Below are positions 34,594 through 44,172 of a stretch of DNA of 64,000 bases, piece by piece. The DNA comes from Streptomyces sp. HM190. Its GTDB lineage: Bacteria; Actinomycetota; Actinomycetes; Streptomycetales; Streptomycetaceae. How positions within the stretch are numbered: the stretch's first letter is position 1; each line of letters opens with the position of its first letter. A program made the translations under genes and the position numbers. The stretch is from positions 5,828,001-5,892,000 of the forward strand of contig NZ_CP047318.1 in assembly GCF_009857135.1 (NCBI RefSeq). The letters run 5' to 3'. The notes beneath the pieces were generated by a model. It did not search any database and was not told the DNA's origin. It saw only the letters and a list, made by a program, of their open reading frames with translations.

Positions 34594-35592
34594 TCAGTCC
34601 TCGTTGTCGGGCCGGACGATGCGGCGCTGGATCAGGGTCAGGACGACGACGATCAGGAAGAACACGACGGTGATCGCGGACGCCTGGCCGATGTTGTTCT
34701 GGTCGAAGGCGGTCGTCACGGCCTGGTACATCACCGTGCGGGCCGCGTCCTCGTCGAGCCCGCCGCCCTTGACCAGCACGTAGACCTGGTCGAACACGCG
34801 GAACGACAGCACCGACGTGAGCAGCGCGACGAACACGAGGGTGCCCCGGATGCCGGGCAGCGTGACGTGCCGGAACTGCTGCCAGCGGGAGGCCCGGTCG
34901 AGCTGGGCGGCCTCGTAGCGCTCGTCCGGTATCTGCTGGAGCCCGGCGAGCAGGATCACCATCTGGAAGCCGACGCCCTGCCACACCGACAGCACGATGA
35001 CCGACGCCATCGCGGTGAGGCCGTCGCCCAGCCAGTCGAACGCGCCCCAGTTGCCGAGACTCACCGCGTCCAGGGCGGAGTTGAGCATGCCCTGCTCGCT
35101 GCGGGCGAGGATCAGCCGCCAGATCACCGCGACCAGCGCCATCGGGAAGACGACCGGCATGAAGAAGAAGGACCGGAACAGACCGATCGCCTTCAGTTTG
35201 CGGTTGAGCAGGATCGCGAGGCCGAGCGCCAGGCCCGTCTGGAGCGGTACGACGACGACGGCGAAGGTCAGGTTGTTCAGCAGGGCCCGCAGGAACGGGC
35301 CGGACAGATCGGGGTCGGTGAACAGCCGCCGGTACTGCTCGACGCCGAAGAAGGTGGGCTCCAGCGGTGAGCCGAGGCGCACGTTGTAGAAGGAGAGCAC
35401 CACGGCGTAGCAGAAGGGCACGCCGACGAAGGCGACCAGTCCGGCGACGGCGGGCGCGGACATCAGCAGTCCGTGCAGCCACTCCCGGCCGCTGCGGGCG
35501 GGGCGGCGGGCCGGTGGGGCGGGGGCGGTGGTCGGGTGGGGCGCCTGGTCCCGGCCGGACGGCGCGGTGTGCGCGGGTTCCACGGTTGTCAC
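34594..35592 (-). CDS. sugar ABC transporter permease (MalF type)
   Basis: A 332-residue permease. A ~35-residue Pro-rich cytoplasmic N-terminus is followed by six spans. EAA-type loop: YEAAQLDRASRWQQFRHVTLP. GTG start at 35592 with GAAGAGGA upstream. Pairs with the downstream MalG-type gene. Confidence 0.92.
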   Translation of the reverse strand: MTTVEPAHTAPSGRDQAPHPTTAPAPPARRPARSGREWLHGLLMSAPAVAGLVAFVGVPFCYAVVLSFYNVRLGSPLEPTFFGVEQYRRLFTDPDLSGPFLRALLNNLTFAVVVVPLQTGLALGLAILLNRKLKAIGLFRSFFFMPVVFPMALVAVIWRLILARSEQGMLNSALDAVSLGNWGAFDWLGDGLTAMASVIVLSVWQGVGFQMVILLAGLQQIPDERYEAAQLDRASRWQQFRHVTLPGIRGTLVFVALLTSVLSFRVFDQVYVLVKGGGLDEDAARTVMYQAVTTAFDQNNIGQASAITVVFFLIVVVLTLIQRRIVRPDNED

Positions 35593-35668
35593 GGGGTCCT
35601 CTTCCCGGCGGGGCGGGCGGCCGCGGGGGCGCGCCCGCCCCGTTCGATGGGTCCGACGGGGCGCGTGC

Positions 35669-37024
35669 TTACGGGATCTCGTAGCCGGCGTTGTCCGAGA
35701 AGTCCCGGTCGATGGCGCGAGCGGCCTTGGCCAGGGCGTCCTTCGGGTCGCTGCCGCCGTAGACCGCGTTCAGGGCCTGGCTGAACTTCTCCGTCACCAC
35801 CGGGTATCCGGCGGTCACCGGGCGGGTCACGGCGACACAGGACTTGCTGATGTCGCTGTCGCCGCACGGCTTGGCGAGCTGGTCGGCGAAGAGCTGGAGC
35901 GGGCCGCCCGGCTTGTACAGCTCGCTCGCGGCGAGCGCGGACTTCGTGGCCGGGGGCGCGCCGTTGGCCTTGGTCATCGCGGTGACGTTGGCGTCGTCGA
36001 GGAGGAAGTCCATGAACGCTCCTGCGGCCTTGGCGTTCTTGGAGTCGGCCCCGATGCCCCAGGACCACGAGCCCTGCCCGGTCTTGGGGCCGTCACCGAA
36101 GTCGGGCAGCGGCAGCACGACCAGGTCGTCGCCGAGGGCCTCGCTGTACGCGGGGTACATCCAGTGGCCGACCCAGCTGAGCGCGACCCGGCCCTTGGCG
36201 AAGGCGTTGCCGTCGGTGTTGGGGTCGATGGTGCTCTTCCACGACTGGAAGGTCTTCAGTGCCGACACCGCGGCCGGGGAGTCGAGGGCTCCCTCCGCCT
36301 TGCCGTCCTTGAGGAGGGCGCCGCCCGCCGACCAGACGATCGGGGCGAAGCCGTAGGTGCCCCACTCGTTGGCGAGCCCGTTGCCCTCCTGGATGTCGAG
36401 GACCTTGCCGTCGGAGTCCTTGGCCTTCAGTGCCTTCAGCGCGGCGTCGAACTCGTCCGCCGTCCACGCGTCGTCGACGCCCTTCGGGTACGTCACCCCG
36501 GCCGCGTCGAGCAGCTTCTTGCTGCCGTACATGCCGAGGCCCGAGTCGAACATGCCGAGCCCGTAGTGCTTGCCCGCTATCTCGCCCTGCGCCTTGCTGG
36601 CGTCGGTGGCGTTGGACAGGGTCTTCGCGGAGACGAAGTCGTCGATCGGGGCGAGCTTCTTGTTGTAGACGAAGTTCGCCATGGTCGGGCCGTCGAACTC
36701 CAGGACGTCCGGCAGCTCCGACGCGTCGGTCGCGGTGATCGTCTTGGTGTAGTCGGTCTCCGGTATCAGCTTCAGCTCGACCTTGACCTTGTCCTGCGAG
36801 GAGTTGAAGGACTTCACGGCGTTCTGCAGCGCAGCGGCCTCGCTCTTCTGGCCCTGGTGCGCCCAGACGCTGATCGTGCCCTCGCCGCTGCCGGCCTCGG
36901 CGGAGGCGTCCGAACCGCCGCCCCCGCCGCACGCGGCCAGGGCCGCGAGGGGAAGCACGAGCGCCAGGCCCGTGGAGGCCGTACGGCGGATCCTTCTGCT
37001 GGTCGAGCGGTTGCTGGAACTCAT
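35669..37024 (-). CDS. sugar ABC transporter substrate-binding lipoprotein
   Basis: A 451-residue SBP family 1 protein. The signal peptide has twin arginines (TSRRIRRTAS), a hydrophobic core and lipobox LAAC near residue 32. The mature domain includes ISVWAHQGQKSEAAALQNAV and LPDVLEFDGPTMANFVYNKK. Internal Cys residues near the end (KPCGDSDISKSC) may form a disulfide. Upstream gene is lacI. No ATPase gene is encoded, so a shared MsiK-type ATPase is likely. The divergent GH32-like enzyme suggests a fructosyl saccharide substrate. Confidence 0.92.
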   Translation of the reverse strand: MSSSNRSTSRRIRRTASTGLALVLPLAALAACGGGGGSDASAEAGSGEGTISVWAHQGQKSEAAALQNAVKSFNSSQDKVKVELKLIPETDYTKTITATDASELPDVLEFDGPTMANFVYNKKLAPIDDFVSAKTLSNATDASKAQGEIAGKHYGLGMFDSGLGMYGSKKLLDAAGVTYPKGVDDAWTADEFDAALKALKAKDSDGKVLDIQEGNGLANEWGTYGFAPIVWSAGGALLKDGKAEGALDSPAAVSALKTFQSWKSTIDPNTDGNAFAKGRVALSWVGHWMYPAYSEALGDDLVVLPLPDFGDGPKTGQGSWSWGIGADSKNAKAAGAFMDFLLDDANVTAMTKANGAPPATKSALAASELYKPGGPLQLFADQLAKPCGDSDISKSCVAVTRPVTAGYPVVTEKFSQALNAVYGGSDPKDALAKAARAIDRDFSDNAGYEIP

Positions 37025-37155
37025 GGACTGTGCCTCCGTGCGGGACGAGGGTGCGGGGTGCGGGGGTGGGTTCTGGAAGGGGAGGTGGGGAGTGGCGAGT
37101 ACGGAGAGGGGAGAGAGGAGTGGCGAGTACAGAGAGGAGCGGGGCCGGGAGTCGG

Positions 37156-38175
37156 TCACTGCGGTCCGCGCGGGCGCGGCGGTGCCGTGGTCTCCCGGAG
37201 GACGAGGCGGATGGGCATCTCCACCCGGCCCCGCGGTGCGGCATCCGGCTCGTCGAGCTGCCGCAGCAGCAGCCGCGCGGCCTCGGCGCCCTGCCCGGCG
37301 ACCGGCTGGGCCACGGTCGTCAGCCCGACCACGTCGGCGAGTTCGTGGTCGTCGAAGCCGACGACGGACACGTCGTCCGGCACCCGCAGCCGGTGCCGCC
37401 GCAGCGCGCGCAACGCGCCCATCGCCATCTCGTCGGACTGCGCGAACACCGCGGTCGGCGGCCGGCTGGCGGCCAGCAGCTCGGTCATCGCCCGCTCACC
37501 GCCCTCCACCGTGTAGTCGCCGTCCGCCTCCAGCGCCGGGTCGGGCTCGATCCCGGCCTCGGCGAGGACGTGCAGGTAGGCGGCGCGACGGTCGACGGGA
37601 GTGGTCCAGTGCAGGGGCCCGCTGGCCCCGGAGATCATGCCGATCCGGCGGTGGCCGAGGTTCACCAGATGCCGTACGGCGCTCTCGGCGCCCGCCCGGT
37701 CGTCGATGCCGACCACCGTGAAACCGGGCCGGGCACCGCCCACCGTCGAGGCCAGCGGCACACCGAGCGAACGCAGCGCGGCCGACTCCTCCTCGTCCGG
37801 TATCAACAGCGACAGCACCGCGTCGACCCGCTTGCGGACCGGCATCCTGGTGAAGAAACGCTTGCGTGCCTCCGCCGACCCCAGGTTGTAGAGCAGCACG
37901 TCGTACCCGGCGGCGCTGAACACCTGCTCCGCCGCGTCGAGGACCGTGCCGAAGAACCACCGGCCGATGTACGGGGCGACGACCCCGATGGTGTAGGTGC
38001 GTCCGCTGGCCAGGCTGGACGCCGAGCGGGAGGCCGTGTAACCGAGTTGGGTGGCGACGGCCGTGATCTGCGCCCGGACCTCGTCCGACACGCCCGGCCG
38101 GCCGCGCAGGGCGCGGGACACGGTGGACGCCGAGACCCCGGCGGCGCGGGCGACATCGGTGATGCTGACGGTCAC
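37156..38175 (-). CDS. LacI-family repressor
   Basis: A 339-residue regulator from the GTG at 38175 (GGGAGAAG upstream). The HTH is VSITDVARAAGVSASTVSRALRGRPGVSDEVR, followed by the hinge region and a periplasmic-binding-protein-like effector domain (TYTIGVVAPYIGR to the C-terminus). It is divergent from the GH32-like gene, and the operator-like palindrome lies between them. It probably represses both the ABC importer and the hydrolase until sugar binds. Confidence 0.93.
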   Translation of the reverse strand: MTVSITDVARAAGVSASTVSRALRGRPGVSDEVRAQITAVATQLGYTASRSASSLASGRTYTIGVVAPYIGRWFFGTVLDAAEQVFSAAGYDVLLYNLGSAEARKRFFTRMPVRKRVDAVLSLLIPDEEESAALRSLGVPLASTVGGARPGFTVVGIDDRAGAESAVRHLVNLGHRRIGMISGASGPLHWTTPVDRRAAYLHVLAEAGIEPDPALEADGDYTVEGGERAMTELLAASRPPTAVFAQSDEMAMGALRALRRHRLRVPDDVSVVGFDDHELADVVGLTTVAQPVAGQGAEAARLLLRQLDEPDAAPRGRVEMPIRLVLRETTAPPRPRGPQ

Positions 38176-38254
38176 GGCGGACTTCTCCCGTCGGTTGCAC
38201 GTCTTCACGGCGGTGTGAGCTGTGGGTGACGTGACCGTAAACCCGACCTCGTTG

Positions 38255-38271
38255 TTGCGCAAGCGTTTGCG
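38255..38271. promoter_or_regulatory. LacI-type operator between lacI and the GH32-like gene
   Basis: TTGCGCAAGCGTTTGCG contains the near-palindrome CGCAAGCG/TTTGCG with the central CG typical of LacI/GalR operators. It lies 80-96 bp upstream of the lacI start and about 93-109 bp upstream of the hydrolase start. Confidence 0.75.
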
Positions 38272-38363
38272 TTCAGTTTTACTTGGGCCGATTCTCAAGC
38301 GAGACCTAGATGGTCCATGGTCAGCGCACGCGTTTGGGCGCTGCGAGTCGACAGGAACTGTGC

Positions 38364-39716
38364 ATGCGATACGCCCCGCCCGGCCTCTGTGTGAACGACT
38401 TCGCCCTGCTCCGCGACGACGACGGGACCTACGCGGTGCTGCATCTCCAGGGGCCGTGGACCGCCGAGTTCGACCACCTGAGGATGGAGACCTCCTACGG
38501 CAGGGCCACCTCGACCGACCTGGTCGATTGGCGGACCCGGGGCACCGCCTTCGGCAACGGGCTGCCGGGCCGCTTCGACCAGCAGGCCGTGTGGACGATG
38601 CATCCCTTCCGGCACGGCTCCGGGATGGCGATGTTCTACACGGGAGTGAGCGGACTGACCCCCGAGGGCTGGCCGTTGCAGTCCGTCGGCCTCGCGTACT
38701 CCGACCGCACCGACGGCACCGGCTGGCGCCGCCACGGCACCGGGCCCGTCGTCGAGGCGGACCCCCGCTGGTACCGCACCGCCGACCGCATGGGCTGGCG
38801 CGACCCGTTCGTGGTGCGGGACGACGAGGGCGACGGCTGGGCGATGGTGGTCTGCGCGAGCGACGCCTCGCTCCCGGTCGAGGTCAGCGGCTGCGTGGCC
38901 CTCGCCACCTCGCCCGACCTGGAGCACTGGACCGTCCACCCGCCGCTGATCTCACCCGGAGACGTCGACGAACTCGAATGCCCCGTCCTGGAACGTCTCG
39001 ACGACGGCGGCTGGCTGCTCCTCGGCTCCATCGGCGCCACCCGCGGCTTCGAGTCCTGGACGGCCCCCACCCTCCGTGGCCCGTGGACCCGCCGGGGCCC
39101 CCTCGGCCCCACCGGCGCCTACGCGCCCCGCGTCGTCCCCGCCCCCGACGGCACCCGCGTCGTCCTCCACACCACCCCCCGCCGGGTCGGCCTCACCGAC
39201 ACGGGCGACCGCTGCCGGGGCATGCTGGCCCAGCCCAAGTCCCTGGTCGTGCCGGAGGACGCGGCGCCGCGCCTGGAGTGGTGGCCGGGCCTCGACGGCT
39301 GGCTGGGCGCGGAGACGGACGGCGCCCACCCGCACGCCGTCGGCGACATCGTCCTGTCCGGCCGCCCGGTCGAGATCACCCTGCGCACCGACGCCCCCGG
39401 CTCCGCCCGCCCCGCCCTCACCGTCGGCTGCGACGGCAAGAACCTCCGGGTGACGGGCCCCGACGGCACGACCCTGGACGAGACCGTGCTGTCCGAACTC
39501 CCGTCCCGCCTGCGGATCCTGACGGTCGGTGAGTACGTGGAGGTCTACGCCGACGACGTCTTCGCCCTGACGACCCTGTGCTACTCGGGGCACCCCGCAC
39601 CCTGGGCGGCCACCACCGACGGCGTCCCCCACCCGGTTCCGACCCGCCCCGTACGACTCCCGGACCCGACCCGCGACGACGCGTCGGCGATCTGGCCGGG
39701 GCGCGGAGTCGCGTAG
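38364..39716 (+). CDS. GH32-like glycosidase (beta-fructofuranosidase/levanase type), cytoplasmic
   Basis: A 450-residue five-bladed beta-propeller glycosidase. The three GH32 hallmarks are visible in order: VNDFALL near the start (nucleophile Asp), WRDPFVV (RDP, transition-state Asp) and DELECPVLE (EC, acid-base Glu). The last ~120 residues form a beta-sandwich (LSGRPVEITLRTDAPGS, VEVYADDVFALTT), as in GH32 enzymes. No signal peptide, so it acts on imported sugar. AGGAACTGTGC precedes the ATG at 38364. Regulated with the divergent lacI-ABC genes. A GH43/GH68-like activity cannot be excluded. Confidence 0.85.
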   Translation: MRYAPPGLCVNDFALLRDDDGTYAVLHLQGPWTAEFDHLRMETSYGRATSTDLVDWRTRGTAFGNGLPGRFDQQAVWTMHPFRHGSGMAMFYTGVSGLTPEGWPLQSVGLAYSDRTDGTGWRRHGTGPVVEADPRWYRTADRMGWRDPFVVRDDEGDGWAMVVCASDASLPVEVSGCVALATSPDLEHWTVHPPLISPGDVDELECPVLERLDDGGWLLLGSIGATRGFESWTAPTLRGPWTRRGPLGPTGAYAPRVVPAPDGTRVVLHTTPRRVGLTDTGDRCRGMLAQPKSLVVPEDAAPRLEWWPGLDGWLGAETDGAHPHAVGDIVLSGRPVEITLRTDAPGSARPALTVGCDGKNLRVTGPDGTTLDETVLSELPSRLRILTVGEYVEVYADDVFALTTLCYSGHPAPWAATTDGVPHPVPTRPVRLPDPTRDDASAIWPGRGVA

Positions 39717-40186
39717 CCGGGGCGCGTGCGGTGACCCCGGAGACGCCCGGTGTTCCCGGAGTGACACCCCCGGCGGGGGCCGGGGGCCGACCCGCCACCG
39801 CGTCACGGTCGGCGGCCCGCGGCCTGGGCCCGCCGAACACGACCGCACCCGGTCCGCCGTGGACGCCGTGCTCGGCGGCCTGCGGGCCGGGTGCGGACAG
39901 GTAGACAGTCAGACCGGCGAAAAGTGCAGGTCAGACGGCCTACTAGGCTGAGATCAGGCCTTCTTGGTCTCCTAGTAATGGGCCGGGTCGGTGACCTGCG
40001 GGGATCTTTCCTGTGGGGTACTGACCTGGCCTTTTGGTGTTGGGCTGCGATGGGTGCTGACGGTCCTGATCGGGTGTTCTGCGGACTGTGTGCGGACTGG
40101 GCCGGGACTGATGCGATATCACTGAGCGTTTTCATTGCGGCTACTGATCGGGTGACGGGGGCGATGTGAGGTCGGGGTGCGCAACG
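39717..40186. other. 470-bp non-coding junction: chromosomal core to mobile island
   Basis: No gene. From about 39950 the base composition becomes visibly less GC-rich. An imperfect dyad TACTAGG...CCTAGTA (39941-39947 with 39971-39977) lies at the change. The 3' part (40120-40188) is one copy of the repeat found again at 51161. I take this to be near the left edge of the accessory DNA. Confidence 0.45.
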
Positions 40187-40188
40187 GA
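40120..40188 (+). repeat. diverged direct repeat, copy A
   Basis: 69 bp matching 51161-51229 with nine mismatches (87%), the last 24 bases before the end identical (TGTGAGGTCGGGGTGCGCAA core). The similarity resumes on the far side of the Tn3-family element (47608 on), so the transposon landed inside this copy. Confidence 0.85.
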
Positions 40189-40191
40189 CAA

Positions 40192-40233
40192 GGGGGTTGA
40201 GGAACATCCGTGTCAGATCGTGCGCTAAGCCCT
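40192..40233 (+). repeat. left terminal inverted repeat of the Tn3-family element
   Basis: 42 bp starting GGGGG, as Tn3-family ends do. 41/42 match to the right end in inverted orientation. Continues to GTGCGCTAAGCCCT. Confidence 0.95.
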
Positions 40234-40317
40234 CGGGGTCCTGTTCGGCGCTTTGACCTGAGCTGATCGTACGGCGGAGCCTTCGCGGGTCGATGTTGTC
40301 GATCTTCGGAGGTCCTG

Positions 40318-43300
40318 GTGGCGGTCGAGTTCTTGTCAGATCAACAGGCAGCCCAGTACGCGGCGTTCAACGGAGCGCCGTCTCGTGCGGAGCTGGAGCG
40401 GTACTTCTTCCTGGATGACTCGGATCTGGAGAAGGTGCAGGCCAAGCGGCGTGCGCACAACCGGCTCGGGTTCGCGGTCCAGCTGACGAGTGTGCGGTAC
40501 CTGGGCCGGTTCATGCCGGACCCGCGGCAGGTGCCGACGGAGGTTGCCGAGTACCTGGCCGAGCAGCTGGGGATCGTCGATGCGTCGTGTCTGAAGGAGT
40601 ACGGCGAGCGGGACGGGACGGCGCGTACGCACGCCGGGGAGATCCAGGAGGCCGGGGGCTGGCGGGACTTCACCGAGGTGCGGGACGAACTGAGCGAGTG
40701 GCTGGACGCGCGGGCCTGGACGACAGGCGACGGGCCGAAGTCGCTGTTCGACGCGGCGGGCGGGTGGCTGGGCGAGCGCCGGGTGCTGCTGCCCGGGGCG
40801 AGCCGCCTGGCCCGGCTGGTGGGCACGGTGAGGGAGGCGGCGAACAACCGGCTGTGGGACACCCTGTACGGCCTGCTGAGCACCGGTCAGCGGGCGGTGC
40901 TCGACTCCCTGTTGAGCGTGCCGCCGGGCGCCCGGGTGTCGGAGCTGGACCGGCTGCGGCGGGGCCCGGTGCGGATCTCCGGGCCGCAGATGAAGTGGGC
41001 GCTCCAGAGGGCGGAGGAGATCACAGCCTTCGGGATGGGTGAGGTGGACGTGTCCGCGATACCGCCGCGGCGCCTCGCGGAGCTGTCGCGGTACGGGATC
41101 GATGGCAAGGCGTCGCTGCTCAGGAGGCACGGCGACTCCCGGCGCCTGGCCACGCTGCTGGCCACCGCCGTCTACCTGACGTCCCGTGCGGTCGATGACG
41201 CCCTGGACCTGCTCGAAGTGCTCATCGCCACGAAGCTGCTGGCCAGGGCCGAGCGGGAGACGATGAAGGAGAAGCTGAAGACCCTGCCGCGGGTGGAGCG
41301 AGCCTCGGCGAAGCTGGCCACCGCGTTCCAGATCGTGTTCGACACCACGTCCGAGCAGGTCGACACGGACACCGGGGAGGTCAGCCCGCCCGAGGTGGAG
41401 ACGCTGGAGGCGATGTGGGCGCGGATCGAGCAGGTGGTGCCGCGGCACGAGCTGGCGGCGGCGATCGCTGCGCTGTTCGAGCTGACCCCGCCGCTCGACT
41501 CGGACGCGGACGAGGCATGGCGGACCCAGCTGGTCATCCGGTTCGCCGTCGTACGGCCGTTCCTGAAACTGCTGGTGGACGTGGTCGACTTCGACGCCAC
41601 CCCAGAGGGCCTGCCGGTCCTGAACGCGCTGAAGTCGCTGCCGGACCTGATGGGCCGCAAGAAGGTCGGCCCCGCCGAGATCGACACCGGTCTTCTGGCC
41701 GGGTCGTGGCGGCGGCTGGTGCTGTCCGCGCCGCACCTGGAGCCGGGCACCGTGGACTGGAAGGCGTACGCATTCTGCGTGCTGGAGCAGCTGCACCGGA
41801 TGCTGCGGAGCAAGCAGGTGTTCGCGAAGAACTCCTCCAAGTGGGGCGACCCGCGGGCCAAGCTCCTCGACGGTGAGGCGTGGCAGCAGACCAAGCCCAC
41901 CGTGCTCGCCTCGCTCAACCTGCCCGCCACGGCCGGGGAGCACCTGGCCGCGCGGGCCGCGATGCTGGACGGCACCTACCGGGAGGTTGCCGCCCGGGTG
42001 CCGACGAACGCCCAGATCGTGTTCGACGACGACGGGCGGCTGCACTTCGCCGCACTGGAGCCGGAGGCCGAACCCGCTTCCCTCCGGGACCTGCGGGAGG
42101 CGGTGGAGGCGATGCTGCCCCGCGTCGACCTGCCGGAAGCCCTGCTGGAGGTGTTCTCGTGGACAGGCGCCGGCCAGGCGTTCACCTCGGTCACCGGCAG
42201 CGAGGCGAGGCTGAAGGACCTACACGTGACGATCGCCGCGCTGCTGGTCGCGCACAGCTGCAACGTCGGCTACACCCCCGTCATCGGCGCCGCCGACCCG
42301 CTGAAGTACGGCCGTCTGTCCCACATCGACCAGACCTATCTCCGCCTCGCGACGTACCGGGCGGCGAACGCCACGCTGATCGACTACCAGGCGTCGATCC
42401 CACTCGCGCAAGTCTGGGGCGGTGGCCTGGTCGCTTCCGTGGACGGCATGCGGTTCGTCGTCCCCGTCCCCAGCGTGTACGCCCGGCCCAACCCGAAGTA
42501 CTTCGGCCGCCGGGGCGGCGCCACCTGGCTGAACATGATAAATGATCAGGCGGCGGGGCTGGGCGGGAAGGTGGTGGCCAGCACCCCGCGCGACTCGCTG
42601 TACGTGCTGGACGTCCTCTACGACCGCGACGGCGGCAAGCGCCCCGAGATGATCGTCACCGACACCGCCTCGTACTCCGACATCGTGTTCGGACTGCTGA
42701 CCCTGACCGGGTTCGCGTACGCGCCGCAGCTTGCCGACCTGCCGGACCAGAAGATGTGGCGCATCGACCGCGCGGCCGACTACGGCGCCTTCCAGGACGC
42801 GGCTCGCGGCCGGGTAGATCTCGCCCGGATCGAACGCCATTGGGAGGATATTCTGCGGATCGTCGGTTCCATCCACACCGGTGCCGTGCGCGCGTACGAC
42901 GTGATCCGGATGCTGTCGCGGGACGGGCGGCCTACTCCGCTCGGCGACGCGATCGCGCACTACGGGCGGATCTCCAAGACCCTGCACATTCTGCGGCTCG
43001 CGGACGAGCCCGGCTACCGCAGGCAGATCAAGAGCCAGGCCAACCTCCAGGAGGGCCGCCACTCCCTGGCCCGGAAGATCTTCCACGGCAGGCACGGGCA
43101 GTTGTACCAGCGCTACCAGGACGGAATGGAGGATCAGATCGGCGCCCTCGGCTTGGTCCTCAACGCCCTCGTACTCTTCACCACGAGGTACATGGACGCC
43201 GCGGTCAACCAGCTGCGCGCGGACGGCTTCGACGTCCGCGACGAGGACGTCGCCCGCCTCTCCCCGTTCGTGCGGCACCACATCAACATGCACGGCCGGT

Positions 43301-43374
43301 ACTCGTTCCAGCTCCCCGAGCTGCCCGGCGGTCTGCGGCTCTTGCGCGACCCGGACGTCGCGGACGCTGAGTGA
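40318..43374 (+). CDS. tnpA: Tn3-family transposase
   Basis: A 1,018-residue DDE transposase of full family length. The GTG start at 40318 has GGAGG nine bases upstream. The N-terminal DUF4158-type DNA-binding region begins FLSDQQAAQYAAFNGAPSRAELERYF. The catalytic core shows the first Asp in ASVDGMRFVVP, the second in VTDTASYSDIVFGLL and the Glu in NLQEGRHSLARKIFHGRHG. It cuts at the 42-bp terminal repeats and makes cointegrates that the linked tyrosine recombinase should resolve. Confidence 0.95.
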   Translation: MAVEFLSDQQAAQYAAFNGAPSRAELERYFFLDDSDLEKVQAKRRAHNRLGFAVQLTSVRYLGRFMPDPRQVPTEVAEYLAEQLGIVDASCLKEYGERDGTARTHAGEIQEAGGWRDFTEVRDELSEWLDARAWTTGDGPKSLFDAAGGWLGERRVLLPGASRLARLVGTVREAANNRLWDTLYGLLSTGQRAVLDSLLSVPPGARVSELDRLRRGPVRISGPQMKWALQRAEEITAFGMGEVDVSAIPPRRLAELSRYGIDGKASLLRRHGDSRRLATLLATAVYLTSRAVDDALDLLEVLIATKLLARAERETMKEKLKTLPRVERASAKLATAFQIVFDTTSEQVDTDTGEVSPPEVETLEAMWARIEQVVPRHELAAAIAALFELTPPLDSDADEAWRTQLVIRFAVVRPFLKLLVDVVDFDATPEGLPVLNALKSLPDLMGRKKVGPAEIDTGLLAGSWRRLVLSAPHLEPGTVDWKAYAFCVLEQLHRMLRSKQVFAKNSSKWGDPRAKLLDGEAWQQTKPTVLASLNLPATAGEHLAARAAMLDGTYREVAARVPTNAQIVFDDDGRLHFAALEPEAEPASLRDLREAVEAMLPRVDLPEALLEVFSWTGAGQAFTSVTGSEARLKDLHVTIAALLVAHSCNVGYTPVIGAADPLKYGRLSHIDQTYLRLATYRAANATLIDYQASIPLAQVWGGGLVASVDGMRFVVPVPSVYARPNPKYFGRRGGATWLNMINDQAAGLGGKVVASTPRDSLYVLDVLYDRDGGKRPEMIVTDTASYSDIVFGLLTLTGFAYAPQLADLPDQKMWRIDRAADYGAFQDAARGRVDLARIERHWEDILRIVGSIHTGAVRAYDVIRMLSRDGRPTPLGDAIAHYGRISKTLHILRLADEPGYRRQIKSQANLQEGRHSLARKIFHGRHGQLYQRYQDGMEDQIGALGLVLNALVLFTTRYMDAAVNQLRADGFDVRDEDVARLSPFVRHHINMHGRYSFQLPELPGGLRLLRDPDVADAE

Positions 43375-43812
43375 CCCATGGGGCTCCGTGGGCCGTCTCG
43401 CTGCCCGGGGCGTCGACGGTTTCACGGACCCCCTCGGTGCACCGGCCAGCTACCAGACCTCTGGATCCTCACGTACAGCCAGGACCGGAACGGCTGCAAT
43501 CACGCGGACTCCGGAAGCTGTGCCCCCGTCAGCCCGCGTACCAGCCCCCTCAATGTCGGTGCTGGCACGTAGAATTGGCAGTGTTCCCCGCCGACATTAA
43601 GGGGAGTGCGCCAAGAGGTTTTCCTGTGGGTCCGAAGGCAGCCGTACAGGTCCGTGCGGAGCGACGACAGCAGGCAGCCAGCGCCTTTCGGGTGCGAGTC
43701 GGCCGTGCTCGTGTTGATCACACCTGTCATCACGTTGCCAACAGGGGTGGTCGGGCTCGGCTGCCGCGAGGGCATCGGACTGGCCACCCCTTCGTACCCG
43801 GAGGGGAATTCG
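43375..43812 (+). other. 438-bp gap after tnpA, with a terminator-like hairpin
   Basis: No gene that I can support. CCCCTCAATGTCGG (43546-43559) and CCGACATTAAGGGG (43591-43604) form a 13/14-bp stem that probably ends tnpA transcription. A longer frame through here (43606-44013) has a non-protein-like first half. Confidence 0.5.
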
Positions 43813-44013
43813 TTGAACGTCAAGATCATGGGCGTGACCGTCGTCCTACTGCTGGCCGCCGTGCTGGCCCTGGGGAGCGGAGTCTCCGTCTTCGCACTCG
43901 GCGCGACGCCGCTCGCAGCCGTCGGCACCGGAGGCTGCGCCTTCCTGGGCATAGCCGGCCTCGGCGTGGGGGTGCTGGGCTACCTCGTGCCGGATGCCTC
44001 GGCGAACCACTGA
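43813..44013 (+). CDS. small hydrophobic membrane protein (transposon cargo)
   Basis: A 66-residue protein. TTG at 43813 is chosen because GGAGGGGAATTCG is directly upstream. An ATG at 43828 is the alternative. Two hydrophobic segments (GVTVVLLLAAVLALGSGVSV and TGGCAFLGIAGLGVGVLGYL) nearly fill it. No family recognised. Confidence 0.5.
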   Translation: MNVKIMGVTVVLLLAAVLALGSGVSVFALGATPLAAVGTGGCAFLGIAGLGVGVLGYLVPDASANH

Positions 44014-44172
44014 GTCCGAGGGGGCGGTGTCCGCGAATCGCGGACACCGCCCTGCGCGTGCTCGGCGGAACCACCAGGGCACAGCCCGCAACCGGGCTTT
44101 CGCGCAAGGCCCCGCGATCGTGCGTCCGACCTGCTACGCAACCAAGACCTCGTGGTGCCAGAATCCGTCGCT

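Noticed and set aside
40336..42045. 569-codon minus-strand frame opposite tnpA
   Set aside because: Antisense shadow of the Tn3 transposase, His/Gln/Leu-rich without domains.
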